A stretch of DNA of 64,000 bases from Amycolatopsis decaplanina DSM 44594 (lineage in GTDB: Bacteria > Actinomycetota > Actinomycetes > Mycobacteriales > Pseudonocardiaceae), in assembly GCF_000342005.1 (NCBI RefSeq), contig NZ_AOHO01000038.1, forward strand, positions 139,926 through 203,925, given 5' to 3'. A model generated the notes under the pieces. That model was given only the letters and a program-made list of their open reading frames with translations. It ran no database searches and was not told the DNA's origin. This document shows, piece after piece, positions 8,867 through 17,605 of the stretch. The translations under genes were made by a program, and so were the position numbers. The first letter of the stretch is position 1, and each line of letters starts with the position of its first letter.

Positions 8867-9934
8867 ATGAGATTTCGTGTGCTGATTGGCGCCCTCATAG
8901 TGTCGGTCATCGGGATCAGTGCCAATGTCGCTACGGCGAATGGAGTAACGGGAACGGCCAATAGTTCGAGCGTTCCGGGTATCGAGAATTCGATTTACTA
9001 TCCGATCGTGCGGCAGAACGCCCTGTATCACGCGGAAGACCTGGTCAGGGTGGCGGCCTGGCAGGCGTTGCGGTCGGACGAGGGTGAGCCGGCGCTGCGC
9101 GAGTTCGTCCGGACGGGGTTCCTCGAGGCCAGGAAGCGGGCCGAGGGGTACAACGCGCGCAACAAGGAGTTCGCGCGCCGGGTCATGAACAACTACAGCG
9201 CGCAGTATTCACCGAACGTGCATGCCGAGGCCACGGCGGCGTACAAGGGCGGCTCCGCGCAGCAGGAGCAGTTCTTCCGGACGGGGTTCGCCGCGGCGAA
9301 GGCGCTCGACGACGCCGCTCGCGAGGCCGATGAGCAGCACAAACAGCAGATTCTGGAAGAAGATCGCGCTTTCGTGCGCTTGCTGGCGGAGTCCGACCCG
9401 GGCGAGCAGGTGCGCTTGGCCGCCCAGTACGCCTTGCGCGCCGGAGGTACGGACAGTCACCTTCGGGCGTTCTTTGCCTCCGAGTGGATGGCCGCGTCCG
9501 CGACGGACATCGAGATTTTCCGGATGCGCACGCAGGAGGCCGGGGTCCGCTTCTACGCCCTGATCCCGCAGTTGATCGCCGATGCGGAGGAAGCCGAGCG
9601 GGAAGCACTCGCGGCCGAAGGCGCGGCGGCGGAGCAAGCTCGCGCGGTCGCCGCCCGGGCATGGGCCACCACCAGGGAAAAGGCCGACGAGGCCCGTGCG
9701 GTTTGGGAGGCCGAAGCGCTGGCCTGTGCCGAGCAGGCACGGTACTGGCGGACGGTGATCGAGCGGGCCAACGCCAGTGCCGACCCGGTCTGGGCGATGA
9801 TCGCCGCGAAGGCGGACAAGAACCGTGCCAACTGGGCCACCGACGGAACCTTCGCGGATGGGCAGACCCAGTACTGGGCGAGTGTCGAAAAACATGCGAA
9901 AGAACATCGAGACCAAATGTCCCCGGCGGGCTGA
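8867..9934 (+). CDS. Secreted ALF-repeat protein
   Basis: A 355-aa protein starting MRFRVLIGALIVSVIG at 8867. An open frame reaches back to 8798, but the signal peptide begins at this ATG. The signal sequence ends near ANVATANG. The mature part consists of helical repeats with the ALF pattern: a run like VRVAAWQALRSDEG, a phenylalanine, then an Ala/Arg-rich helix, repeated about four times (around residues 55, 110, 180). A long Ala/Glu helix follows (about 235-290). There is no enzymatic or toxin domain, unlike the next gene, which carries the same repeats. It may be an orphan or accessory member of the ALF locus. Its function is not known. Confidence 0.8.
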   Translation: MRFRVLIGALIVSVIGISANVATANGVTGTANSSSVPGIENSIYYPIVRQNALYHAEDLVRVAAWQALRSDEGEPALREFVRTGFLEARKRAEGYNARNKEFARRVMNNYSAQYSPNVHAEATAAYKGGSAQQEQFFRTGFAAAKALDDAAREADEQHKQQILEEDRAFVRLLAESDPGEQVRLAAQYALRAGGTDSHLRAFFASEWMAASATDIEIFRMRTQEAGVRFYALIPQLIADAEEAEREALAAEGAAAEQARAVAARAWATTREKADEARAVWEAEALACAEQARYWRTVIERANASADPVWAMIAAKADKNRANWATDGTFADGQTQYWASVEKHAKEHRDQMSPAG

Positions 9935-10028
9935 AGCAAGCTTCACTTTGATCATCTGTCACTGAAGACTTATTTTCCGAGGTTCTCGAAAAACGTCTTC
10001 GATGTGCGCGAAAACCGCAATCGACGGT

Positions 10029-10068
10029 GAACGGGACGAGGTAGTGCGAATCTGCGCTCGTCCCGTTC
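10029..10068 (+). terminator. Terminator of the 355-aa ALF gene
   Basis: A 12-bp perfect stem, GAACGGGACGAG (10029-10040) with CTCGTCCCGTTC (10057-10068), about 95 nt past the stop codon and before the toxin gene. Confidence 0.65.
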
Positions 10069-10172
10069 TCTCCGCTGCCCGGAATTTATTTCCGGGGTCT
10101 TCTCGTGCGCGCTTTCGCTGATTTCCACGATCTTTCGACTACTGGGTTCCGACTACTGGGGAGTGGTGTGCC

Positions 10173-13100
10173 ATGAAGAGGAAGACGCGACCCGTCAGAC
10201 GTGGGCCGCTGGCCTCCAGGTGGTGCCGTGGCGCGGTCGTGCTGACCGTGTCCACGGCATTGGTCATCTCGGGTGCGGGATTGGAGATCGCCTCGGCCGC
10301 ACCCGTCGTCCCGGTGATGGCGGCCGCGCGGCAGGCACCCGCTCCACCACCGGCGACGGCGGTGCCGCCCGCTCCGGCGACGGCGACGAGTGATCCGGAA
10401 GAGGAAGCGCTTCTGCGGCAGCTACAGCTGGATCTGCTCGCCGACATCGCGGCGCTGGACGAGGACGAGGAAGTCCGCGTGGCGGCGCGGGAGGCCTTGA
10501 AGAAGGCCGAAGCCGGTGACGACACGGCCATCACGACGTTCTTCGAGCGCGGGCACCAGGAAGCCAAGGCGCAGGCGAAACGGCGCAAGGAAGAAGCGGA
10601 CAACCGCAACCGCGCGGTGATCGAGTCGCTCGCGGGCACGGGTGGCCCCGCCTTCAACGCCGCCGTCGACCGCGCTCTGCGAGGCAACGCCTACGACCGC
10701 GTGAACTTCCTGGCCTTCGGAAGGGACATCGCCGCTGAGCAGGACCGCCGGTCCGGCGCGTACGAGAAGGAACTCCGGGACCGGCGGCGCGCGCATGTCC
10801 AGGTCGCCGCGGACCGGGGGACGCCGGAGGTCTCCGCCGCCGCGAAGGTGGCGCTGGCCCAGGGTGACGCCGCGATCGAGGAATACCTCAAGACCGGGTA
10901 CCTGGCCGCGGCCAAGCGCGACGCGGACGCCCGCGAGCGTCAGCTCGCCGAACTGGAACGTCAGCGCAAGGAAGCCGAAGCGAACTCGGAGCTGGCGCAA
11001 CGGATCGCGCGGGTCATGCGGGCGCGGCAGAGCCTGCTCGCCGCGCACGCCGACGGCGTCCGATCGCTGGAGCGGACCGCCAACGACATGACGCTGGCGG
11101 CGAACGCGTCACGTGAGGCGGCGCGGACACTGGCCGCCGATCAGGCCGGGCACACGTATCACCCCGAGCTGTACCAGCGGGCGAAGGACGACGTCGCCCG
11201 CTTCGTCCGTGACGCGCGGACCGACGCGCAGCAGGCCCAGGCCGCGGCCGCGCTGGCGAGCGCCCAGGTGGACATCCTGGTGCAGAACCAGATGCCGCAC
11301 GGCACCCAGTGGGCGACGGTGGTCCAGGGCATGGCGGCCGCCGCGAACGCCGCGAAACAGGCCTCCGAAACCGCGGCACACGCGATCGACGCGATCGCCG
11401 CCGACGCGGCGGCCACCGACGCCGCGGAGAAGGCCGAAGCCCGGGAAGAGAACGCCCGGCGCTGGCAGGCCAATGCCCGATCCCACGCCGACGCGGCGGA
11501 ACGCTTGGCCGGCGCCGCCCGTGAGCAGGCCGCGGCGGCCGCTCAGGCGGCGGCGCAGGCACAGCAGGCGCGGACAGACGCGGAAACCGCGCTGCAGAAC
11601 GCCAGGACGCACGCGGCGAAGGTGAAGCAGGCGCGGACGGAAGCCGAACGCGAACGTGACGTGGCCGGAACCAAGCGGCATGAAGCCGAGCAGTGGCGCG
11701 ATCAGGCCGCGCTCAAGAGGCAGGAGGCCGAGGCCAAGCAGCAGGAGGCGGCGAACGAGCGTGACAAGGCGAAGCGGGAGGCGGAGACCGCCCGGCTGAA
11801 ACGGCAGGAAGCCGAAGCACAGCAACGGATAGCTTCGGACAAACGCGTCGCCGCCCAGGGGCAGGAGCAGATCGCCGCCGACGCAGCCAAGGAGGCGCGG
11901 CGTCAGGAGCAGATCGCGGCCGACATCGACCACAACGCCGCGATCGAGGAGGACAAGGCCCACCAGGCCCGGGAGGAGGCGGCGCGGCTGCGGCAGTCCG
12001 CCGAGACGACGGCGAAGAAGGCACAGGCACTCGAACAGCTGGCGGCGCGGGCCGAAAGCTCGTCAGAGGTCCTGCAAGAGGACAAGCAGAAGGTGCGTGC
12101 CGCGGCGACTCAGGCACGGACGGAAGCGAACACGGCGAGGGACGCCGCGCAGGCTGCCGACGGCTTCGCCACCCAGGCCGGTCAAGCGGCGGTGGCGTCG
12201 CGTGCCGCGGCCACGGAGTCACAGGCGGCCGCGGGCAGGTCGCGGGCGCACGCGGATCGGGCGATGGCGGCGGCATCGCAGGCGCGTGCGGCGGCTCGGG
12301 AAGCCGAGGTCGCGGCGGAGAAGTCGCGTGCCGCGGCGAACGAGGCGGAGGCCGCGGCCGCCCGGGCCAACGAAGCGGCGTCGCGTGCCGAGCGAGAGGC
12401 CGCCGCCGTCCACGCGGAAGCGCTGAAAGCTCGGGCTTCGGCCGAAGAGGCGACGGCGGCGGAATCGCGTGCAGCCGAGAACGCCCGCAACGCGGCGAAC
12501 CTGGCGCAGCAGACGGCGGTGGAATCGGAGCACGCCCTCAACGCCGCGCACCGGACGCAGGAAGAGGCCAACGCCGCGGCGGCGGAGGCAGCGACCGCCG
12601 CGACCCAGGCCGGGATCGCCACCCGCGCGGCGGTCGCCGCCGGACTGTCCGGTGCCGGGATCGCCGCTCCCGCCGACCAGGCGATCAACCTGGTCAGCCC
12701 CTTCACCGGAGACGACCTCGACGCCGATTTCGTGCTGATGGTGGCCAACCGGGCGAAGGACGTCGGCGACACTCAGGTCCGCGCCGCCCAGGCCGCCGCG
12801 GCCGATGCGGGCGCTCAGTCGGACCGTGCCGCCGAAGCGGCCAGGAACGCCGGGCGCGAGGTCAAGCCCGCGTTCGAGGCCGCTGCCACCGCAGCCGCCT
12901 CGGCGGCCGACGCGGCACGGTCCGCCGCGGCGGCTCAGCAGTCCTCGGCGGCCGCGGCGGTGTCCGCCGCCGCGGCGAGGAAGGCGTCGGCCGACGCCGA
13001 CGTCGTCGATGCCGACGCACAGGCCGACGCGAAGGCGGCGCGCGCGGCAGCCGACCAGGCAGCGGCCGACGCCGCCCTGGCCGGGCGGGCGGCCGACCGG

Positions 13101-14540
13101 GCCGAGGCGGACGCCGCCGCGGCGAGGAAGGCGGCCGACGACGCCACCCGCGCGGCGAACGAAGCCGTCGCCGCGGCCAACCGGGCCCAGCAGGACGCGA
13201 CCGCCGCTCAGCAGGCGGCGGCGCAGGCCCAGCGGGACGCGGACGCTGCCCGTGAGTCAGCGAACCGGGCCGCGGACCACGCCCGTGACGCCGATTCCGC
13301 GGCCACCAACGCCGAGAAGTACGCGAAGAACGTGGAGGACAGAGCGAAGAACGCCGAGGCGGACGCCAAGGCGATCCAGGACCAGCTGGCCCAGCTCCAG
13401 GAGCAGCTGCGTCAGGAGGAAGAAGCACGGGAACGCGCGGAAGCCGAGCAGGCCATCATCGACGACAGCGAGGTCCCCGCGCTGACGCCCGAGGAAGAGG
13501 AACTGCTGCGCGCGGAGAAGGGGCAAGCGGGTGTCGACGATTACAACCGGGCCCGTGCCGACGCGAACAAGGACCTGATGGGGCTGATCGTCGAGGAGGG
13601 CGGCCAGGTAATCCTCGATCTGATCGGCTACACCGACGCGAAGCGCTGCTTCATGGAGGGCGACTTCATCTCCTGCGTGATGACCGTCATCAACGCGTTG
13701 CCGATCCTCAAGATCGCTTCGGTGCTGAAGAAGATCCCGGACGCGGTCAGCGCCACCGTGCGGATCGTGAAGGGCATCCGCACCTTCAAGGACGTGAAGA
13801 TGCTCGGCCGTCGCATCGCCGACAACCTGCGCGACCTGATCAGGCAGCTCAAGGGTTGCAAGAAGCCGCTCGCCGCGGCGTCGGCCGCCGCCCCGCCCGC
13901 CTGCGAGGTCGTCGACAGGGAGGCACTGCGCAAGAAGACCGAGGACGAACACAAGAAGCAGCCCGCGGTCAATCCGCAACCGGGGCAACGGCTCAACACC
14001 GTCGCGCGGCAGAGGGAGGTCGACGGCTGCTTCAAGAGCGTGATCCCGGCGAACGTCTCGTTCAACTACCCCATGGAGGACTTCACCTGGCTCGGTAAAT
14101 CCGCCAAGCGGGCCACCGGCGGCATCGTGTGCGCGAACCAGACCACCACACGATCGGGAGAACCGGCGGCACCGGTGGGGCATCCCGAGGATCCCGCGAA
14201 GCTGAACAACATCTCGGTGCACAAGGGACATCTGGTACCGGCCAGGCTGCACGGTTCCATGCTGGTGGACAACATCGTCAGCCAGTGGCGCACGGTCAAC
14301 CTCTCCGACGTCAAACGGGTGGAGAACGCGGTGGGGGACATGCTGGACCGCCACCCGAACCGGGATGTCTCGGTCATCTACGAGGTCCACGTGCAGTACC
14401 CGAGTGCCACGGCCGCGATGCCGCGGTGGATCTTCATCGAGGCGATCTCGTCGAACGGCGCGACGTGCTTCGCCAAGATCGAGAACGTCCCGACCGGTAA
14501 CGTCGTGAAGGAAACCTGCCCCGCGTTCCGGACGGCTTGA
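10173..14540 (+). CDS. Secreted polymorphic toxin: ALF repeats, Ala-rich coiled coil, non-specific nuclease
   Basis: A 1455-aa protein with an ATG preceded by GGGGAG. Order of parts: signal peptide with a basic start (MKRKTRPVRRG) and cleavage near residue 43; a Pro/Ala linker; ALF repeats (about 75-270); an enormous Ala/Glu/Arg/Gln-rich helical region predicted as coiled coil (about 290-1110); a hydrophobic pre-toxin stretch (about 1140-1215; LDLIGYTDAKRCF, CVMTVINALPILK); and a C-terminal DNA/RNA non-specific nuclease-like domain. The nuclease has GHLVPARLHG at 1352-1361 with His1353 as the likely catalytic base, followed by a conserved Asn in VDNIVSQWRTVN. Six cysteines cluster towards the C-terminus. 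The gene is followed by a SUKH immunity gene 18 bp downstream. The delivery route is not evident: no WXG100 or LXG domain, only the signal peptide. Confidence 0.88.
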   Translation: MKRKTRPVRRGPLASRWCRGAVVLTVSTALVISGAGLEIASAAPVVPVMAAARQAPAPPPATAVPPAPATATSDPEEEALLRQLQLDLLADIAALDEDEEVRVAAREALKKAEAGDDTAITTFFERGHQEAKAQAKRRKEEADNRNRAVIESLAGTGGPAFNAAVDRALRGNAYDRVNFLAFGRDIAAEQDRRSGAYEKELRDRRRAHVQVAADRGTPEVSAAAKVALAQGDAAIEEYLKTGYLAAAKRDADARERQLAELERQRKEAEANSELAQRIARVMRARQSLLAAHADGVRSLERTANDMTLAANASREAARTLAADQAGHTYHPELYQRAKDDVARFVRDARTDAQQAQAAAALASAQVDILVQNQMPHGTQWATVVQGMAAAANAAKQASETAAHAIDAIAADAAATDAAEKAEAREENARRWQANARSHADAAERLAGAAREQAAAAAQAAAQAQQARTDAETALQNARTHAAKVKQARTEAERERDVAGTKRHEAEQWRDQAALKRQEAEAKQQEAANERDKAKREAETARLKRQEAEAQQRIASDKRVAAQGQEQIAADAAKEARRQEQIAADIDHNAAIEEDKAHQAREEAARLRQSAETTAKKAQALEQLAARAESSSEVLQEDKQKVRAAATQARTEANTARDAAQAADGFATQAGQAAVASRAAATESQAAAGRSRAHADRAMAAASQARAAAREAEVAAEKSRAAANEAEAAAARANEAASRAEREAAAVHAEALKARASAEEATAAESRAAENARNAANLAQQTAVESEHALNAAHRTQEEANAAAAEAATAATQAGIATRAAVAAGLSGAGIAAPADQAINLVSPFTGDDLDADFVLMVANRAKDVGDTQVRAAQAAAADAGAQSDRAAEAARNAGREVKPAFEAAATAAASAADAARSAAAAQQSSAAAAVSAAAARKASADADVVDADAQADAKAARAAADQAAADAALAGRAADRAEADAAAARKAADDATRAANEAVAAANRAQQDATAAQQAAAQAQRDADAARESANRAADHARDADSAATNAEKYAKNVEDRAKNAEADAKAIQDQLAQLQEQLRQEEEARERAEAEQAIIDDSEVPALTPEEEELLRAEKGQAGVDDYNRARADANKDLMGLIVEEGGQVILDLIGYTDAKRCFMEGDFISCVMTVINALPILKIASVLKKIPDAVSATVRIVKGIRTFKDVKMLGRRIADNLRDLIRQLKGCKKPLAAASAAAPPACEVVDREALRKKTEDEHKKQPAVNPQPGQRLNTVARQREVDGCFKSVIPANVSFNYPMEDFTWLGKSAKRATGGIVCANQTTTRSGEPAAPVGHPEDPAKLNNISVHKGHLVPARLHGSMLVDNIVSQWRTVNLSDVKRVENAVGDMLDRHPNRDVSVIYEVHVQYPSATAAMPRWIFIEAISSNGATCFAKIENVPTGNVVKETCPAFRTA

Positions 14541-14558
14541 CGGCGACCAGGAGAAGAA

Positions 14559-15137
14559 ATGACAGACGCGGCACAACGGTCGTACGTGGACGAGATCTGC
14601 GAGCTCGTCGGGTGGCGGGCCGGGGACTTCCGGCCGGAGCTGGACTGGGCCACCGTGGAACGCGAGCTGGGAACACCGCTTCCCGGGGACTACAAGGAAT
14701 TGCTCACCCGGTTCCCCTCCGGCGGCTTTCGGGGCGTCATCATCGCCTCGAACCCTGGTGAGAGCGCCGAGGCGTGCGCGAGCGTCAAGGGGGAGAACTC
14801 CGAACTGCTGGAGCTTTTCGGCGACGAAGATCTCGGCTACCTGCGAGGCGTCCCGTATCGGCTCTTCCCGGAACCCGGCGGGCTCTATCCCTGGGGGAGC
14901 AACGGCGCGGGGGGAACGTTCTGGTGGATCCCCACCTCGGCGAATCCGGACGAGTGGGGAGTCGCCTACAACAACCGCGACGCGTGGCACGAGGCGCATC
15001 CCGGGCCGATGACGAAGGTCATCCGGGATCTGCTGGTGAGTACCGGCGAGGACAACCTCCTCGGCTGGGACATGGCCGGTAAACCGGTGAACTTCAGCGG
15101 TTATTGGGGGGACCGGCACATCTCCTACCCGGGCTGA
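14559..15137 (+). CDS. SUKH-family (SMI1/KNR4) immunity protein
   Basis: A 192-aa cytoplasmic protein with ATG preceded by AGGAGAAGAA, 18 bp after the toxin stop. The core fits the SMI1/KNR4 (SUKH) fold: 'VERELGTPLPGDYKELLTRF' near residues 31-50, a central Gly/Trp-rich segment (GGTFWWIP) and a C-terminal helix. SUKH proteins are common immunity proteins for nuclease toxins in polymorphic toxin systems, including those of the HNH and non-specific nuclease groups. Its position directly behind the nuclease domain supports the role of neutralising the toxin of this locus. A terminator follows. Confidence 0.85.
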   Translation: MTDAAQRSYVDEICELVGWRAGDFRPELDWATVERELGTPLPGDYKELLTRFPSGGFRGVIIASNPGESAEACASVKGENSELLELFGDEDLGYLRGVPYRLFPEPGGLYPWGSNGAGGTFWWIPTSANPDEWGVAYNNRDAWHEAHPGPMTKVIRDLLVSTGEDNLLGWDMAGKPVNFSGYWGDRHISYPG

Positions 15138-15143
15138 GACCAG

Positions 15144-15187
15144 TCCTGGCGGTGTCCCGTTCGTTTGATCGCGAGGCACCGCCAGGA
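15144..15187 (+). terminator. Terminator after the immunity gene
   Basis: An 11-bp stem, TCCTGGCGGTG (15144-15154) with CACCGCCAGGA (15177-15187), starting 7 nt after the SUKH stop codon. Confidence 0.65.
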
Positions 15188-15206
15188 TCCGGCCGCGGTT
15201 ATCGGG

Positions 15207-15235
15207 GTGACGGGCGTCGGCGGGCTGGCTAGCAT
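15207..15235 (+). promoter_or_regulatory. Promoter-like boxes before the tRNA pair
   Basis: GTGACG (15207-15212), a 17-nt spacer and TAGCAT (15230-15235). The predicted start of transcription, about 15241-15243, is just ahead of the first cloverleaf at 15246. The fit to TTGACA/TATAAT is moderate. Confidence 0.4.
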
Positions 15236-15245
15236 CGGCGGCGAT

Positions 15246-15317
15246 CATGGAGTGGATCAGCGGCAGATCGCCCGGCTTCGGACCGGGAGGGCGCGGGTTC
15301 GAGTCCCGCCTCCATGT
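15246..15317 (+). tRNA. tRNA-like cloverleaf 1, anticodon UCG
   Basis: A complete type I cloverleaf: acceptor CATGGAG/CTCCATG (7/7 pairs), D arm GATC-AGCGGCA-GATC, anticodon arm CCCGG-CTTCGGA-CCGGG, 5-nt variable loop AGGGC, T arm GCGGG-TTCGAGT-CCCGC, and discriminator T15317. U8, A14, G18-G19, A21, U33, C48 and the TTC/A58 positions are canonical. The anticodon UCG would read the Arg codon CGA, but acceptor and D-arm sequences are not those of a usual bacterial tRNA-Arg, and the D arm resembles tRNA-Gly. CCA is not encoded. Confidence 0.75.
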
Positions 15318-15321
15318 TCAT

Positions 15322-15393
15322 CCTGGAGTAGTTCAGCGGTAGAACGCCCGGCTCGAGACCGGGAAGGCGCGAGTTCGAGTCTCGCCTCCAGGT
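15322..15393 (+). tRNA. tRNA-like cloverleaf 2, anticodon CGA, short variable loop
   Basis: A second full cloverleaf 76 bp downstream of the first: acceptor CCTGGAG/CTCCAGG, D arm GTTC-AGCGGTA-GAAC, anticodon arm CCCGG-CTCGAGA-CCGGG, variable loop AAGGC, T arm GCGAG-TTCGAGT-CTCGC, discriminator T15393. Where it differs from copy 1 in stems, both sides change together (acceptor A/T to C/G, D stem A/T to T/A, T stem G/C to A/T), showing selection for structure. Anticodon CGA would read Ser UCG, but a bacterial tRNA-Ser needs a long variable arm, absent here. Charging identity is therefore unclear. It ends 22 nt before the GTG of the next gene. Confidence 0.75.
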
Positions 15394-15415
15394 CTCGATG
15401 GACGGGGGGAGACCG

Positions 15416-17605
15416 GTGAACGAGGGGCAGTTCGGCTACGCGTACGGCCAGTTGCGTCGCGCGCTGCGGCACGCCGGCGCCGATTCGGCGCGGGCGGCGG
15501 GCTGGCGGGCCGTGCTCGACGGGATGGCCGACGGCACACTGACCGTCGGCTCCCGCACGCCGGTCGCCGACACCCCGGCCTGGGTGACACTCGAGGTGCT
15601 GCACGGCGGGTTCGCCAGCGGCCGCTACCTCGCCGAAGAACCCTTGCGCGAAGACGAGATCGAACTCGTCCGCGCGTTGCCCGACGGCGCGCCGGGCACG
15701 ACCGACCGGGAACGGCTGAACCTGCACTACCTGACCGACGAGGGCCAGGCCGTGCTGCTCGGCGCGCTCGCGGCCGGGTCGTACCGCGTCGAGGTCCCGG
15801 AGCACGCCGCGCTGATGACGGTCGCGTGGCTGCTCGCGCACGACCACCACGCCGCGGCGCTCGACCTCGTCGTCGTGGTGCGCCCGCTCATGCACCGGCT
15901 GCGGATGACGCCGGTCTTCGGGGAGCCGTCGGCCCCCGCCGGTTCCGTCGTCAGGCTCCAGTCCGTCAAACAGGTCAAGACCTCCTTGCGCGCGATCACG
16001 ACGCCGTCCGCGATCGACACGATGCGCACCAGGCTGCGGGAGCGTCCGCTGTACGACCGGCTCGTCGCGCTCTGGTGCGAAACTGTGGAAGGCGAGCTGC
16101 CCGCACTGCACGACGACGGCGTCGTCACGGGCGGCTGGCCGTGCCGTGTCTGGCCCGCGGACTGGAGTGCGCGCCGGACGGCGTTGCTCGCCGAAACCGA
16201 AGGCGTGACAGCGCATCCTCGCGCCAACTTCACCCGGCTGCGGACCGCGCTGGCCGCGTGCGAGACGGACAGCCGTTCGCTGACCGCCCGGGACGTCGGA
16301 TGGGTACGCCGTGCGCTCGCCAACACCATCGGCAAGCACGGCGTCCCCGGTTCCGAGCGGCGGACGGCGTTGCGGGAGGCGGAGCTTTCCGTGGTGGAGC
16401 GGCCGACCCGGGCCGAACTCGCGGAAGCGGTCGCCGTCCGTCTCGACGCCTACTCGGATGACGGTGGTGTCCCGTCCATCGAACCGATCACGGAGGACGT
16501 CGACGGCTGGAGCGTGCCGGACGGTGTGGTCGCGAAGGTGAGCCGGGCGTGGGAGGCCCCGGTCGAGGAGTTGGTCGCGCGGGACGTGATCACCTCCGGC
16601 GAGGTGCTCGCCACCGTGCTGCCGCAGATCACCGCGTCGCTGCTCGCGGCGAACATCGAAGACCCGGCGCTGTCCGCGTTGTACGCCCGGACGTACGCGG
16701 CGTTCCGGCGCCGTCGCAGCCTGCTGCTGCTCGATCTGGCGACCCAGGTCGGTTTCAGCGAGTTGCCGTGGGTGGCCGCGCTGGAGCCGCTGCGCGCGCA
16801 CCGGCGTGACGCCGCCGAGGCCGCGCGGCAGACCCTCGCCCAGACCACGACGCTCGCGCTGACCGCCTTCCCGCACGCGATCCTGCCGAACCCGCTGGTG
16901 AGCGAGTTCGCGTCGCTCGCCAAGCAGGCCGGCCTGCGGATGCCGCTGGTCGAGGAAGTCGCGGCGGACATCTTCATGGGCACCTTCACCACGAAGTTCC
17001 GCGACGCCGCGGTGATCGCGAGCCGGGTCATGGCGGGCTCGCTGTACGCGCGGTACTACGACCTGCCGGAGACGTGGCCGGAAGAAACCACGACCCGATG
17101 GGGCCGGAAGACCGCGGACGAATTCGCGAAGGTGTGCAAGGCCAGAGCGGCGGAGGCGCGTCGCGGCCGCATGCCCGGCGTGGCAGTGAACGGCACCGTC
17201 CTGGAGCAGAGCCAGATCGTCACCACGCACAACCTGGCCGTACTGGCCGACGGGCTCGGGCTGTGGGACCGGCTGACGGTTCTCGCACCCGGCCTCGCGA
17301 CGCGGTCGCTCGGCTGGGCGCTGCGCCGCACCGCCGTGCCGACCAGCGACCGGCACGCCGCGCTGACGGCGGTCAAGAACGCGGCTTACGCGTGGCGGCA
17401 AGGGATCTTCTTCCTCAGTTTCTGCGACACCGAGAAGCAGAGGACGATCGTCGATGAACTGCGCCCGCGGCCGGCGGGCACCGATCTCGGACCGGCGGTG
17501 GACGGGCTCGCCGCCGTCGTCGCGGGGTACCGGTTCGACGCCGACGGAACGGTCCACAATGGACGCCGGTGGCTCAGCTGGGGTGGCGGCGAACGGTGCC
17601 CTTGA
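15416..17605 (+). CDS. Unrecognised 729-aa protein behind the tRNA pair
   Basis: I do not recognise this family. The GTG at 15416 has GGGGGGAG just upstream; the frame extends to 15398 without better evidence. The protein is soluble and mostly helical, with no signal peptide or membrane segment. Notable stretches are an N-terminal helical region starting NEGQFGYAYGQLRRALRHAG, an Arg/Leu-rich centre, and a C-terminal segment GIFFLSFCDTEKQ near 660-672. No obvious nucleotide-binding, HTH or nuclease motif was found by eye. Its start lies 22 nt after the second tRNA-like element, and promoter-like boxes lie ahead of the first, so all three could be one transcript. It overlaps the next (frameshifted) coding segment by about 23 bp, suggesting translational coupling. 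Any role in tRNA binding, charging or cleavage is speculation. Confidence 0.75.
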   Translation: MNEGQFGYAYGQLRRALRHAGADSARAAGWRAVLDGMADGTLTVGSRTPVADTPAWVTLEVLHGGFASGRYLAEEPLREDEIELVRALPDGAPGTTDRERLNLHYLTDEGQAVLLGALAAGSYRVEVPEHAALMTVAWLLAHDHHAAALDLVVVVRPLMHRLRMTPVFGEPSAPAGSVVRLQSVKQVKTSLRAITTPSAIDTMRTRLRERPLYDRLVALWCETVEGELPALHDDGVVTGGWPCRVWPADWSARRTALLAETEGVTAHPRANFTRLRTALAACETDSRSLTARDVGWVRRALANTIGKHGVPGSERRTALREAELSVVERPTRAELAEAVAVRLDAYSDDGGVPSIEPITEDVDGWSVPDGVVAKVSRAWEAPVEELVARDVITSGEVLATVLPQITASLLAANIEDPALSALYARTYAAFRRRRSLLLLDLATQVGFSELPWVAALEPLRAHRRDAAEAARQTLAQTTTLALTAFPHAILPNPLVSEFASLAKQAGLRMPLVEEVAADIFMGTFTTKFRDAAVIASRVMAGSLYARYYDLPETWPEETTTRWGRKTADEFAKVCKARAAEARRGRMPGVAVNGTVLEQSQIVTTHNLAVLADGLGLWDRLTVLAPGLATRSLGWALRRTAVPTSDRHAALTAVKNAAYAWRQGIFFLSFCDTEKQRTIVDELRPRPAGTDLGPAVDGLAAVVAGYRFDADGTVHNGRRWLSWGGGERCP

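Noticed and set aside
13257..15248. 663-aa minus-strand frame opposite the toxin and immunity genes
   Set aside because: Antisense shadow: overlaps the motif-bearing nuclease and SUKH genes and has no recognisable domain.
15322..15393. Reading cloverleaf 2 as an ordinary tRNA-Ser
   Set aside because: The CGA anticodon fits, but the variable loop is 5 nt and no long arm exists.
15246..15393. The tRNA pair as suppressor tRNAs for the TAG in the M36 gene
   Set aside because: Neither anticodon is CUA.
15257..17557. 766-aa minus-strand frame
   Set aside because: Antisense of the 729-aa gene; composition typical of GC-rich shadow frames.
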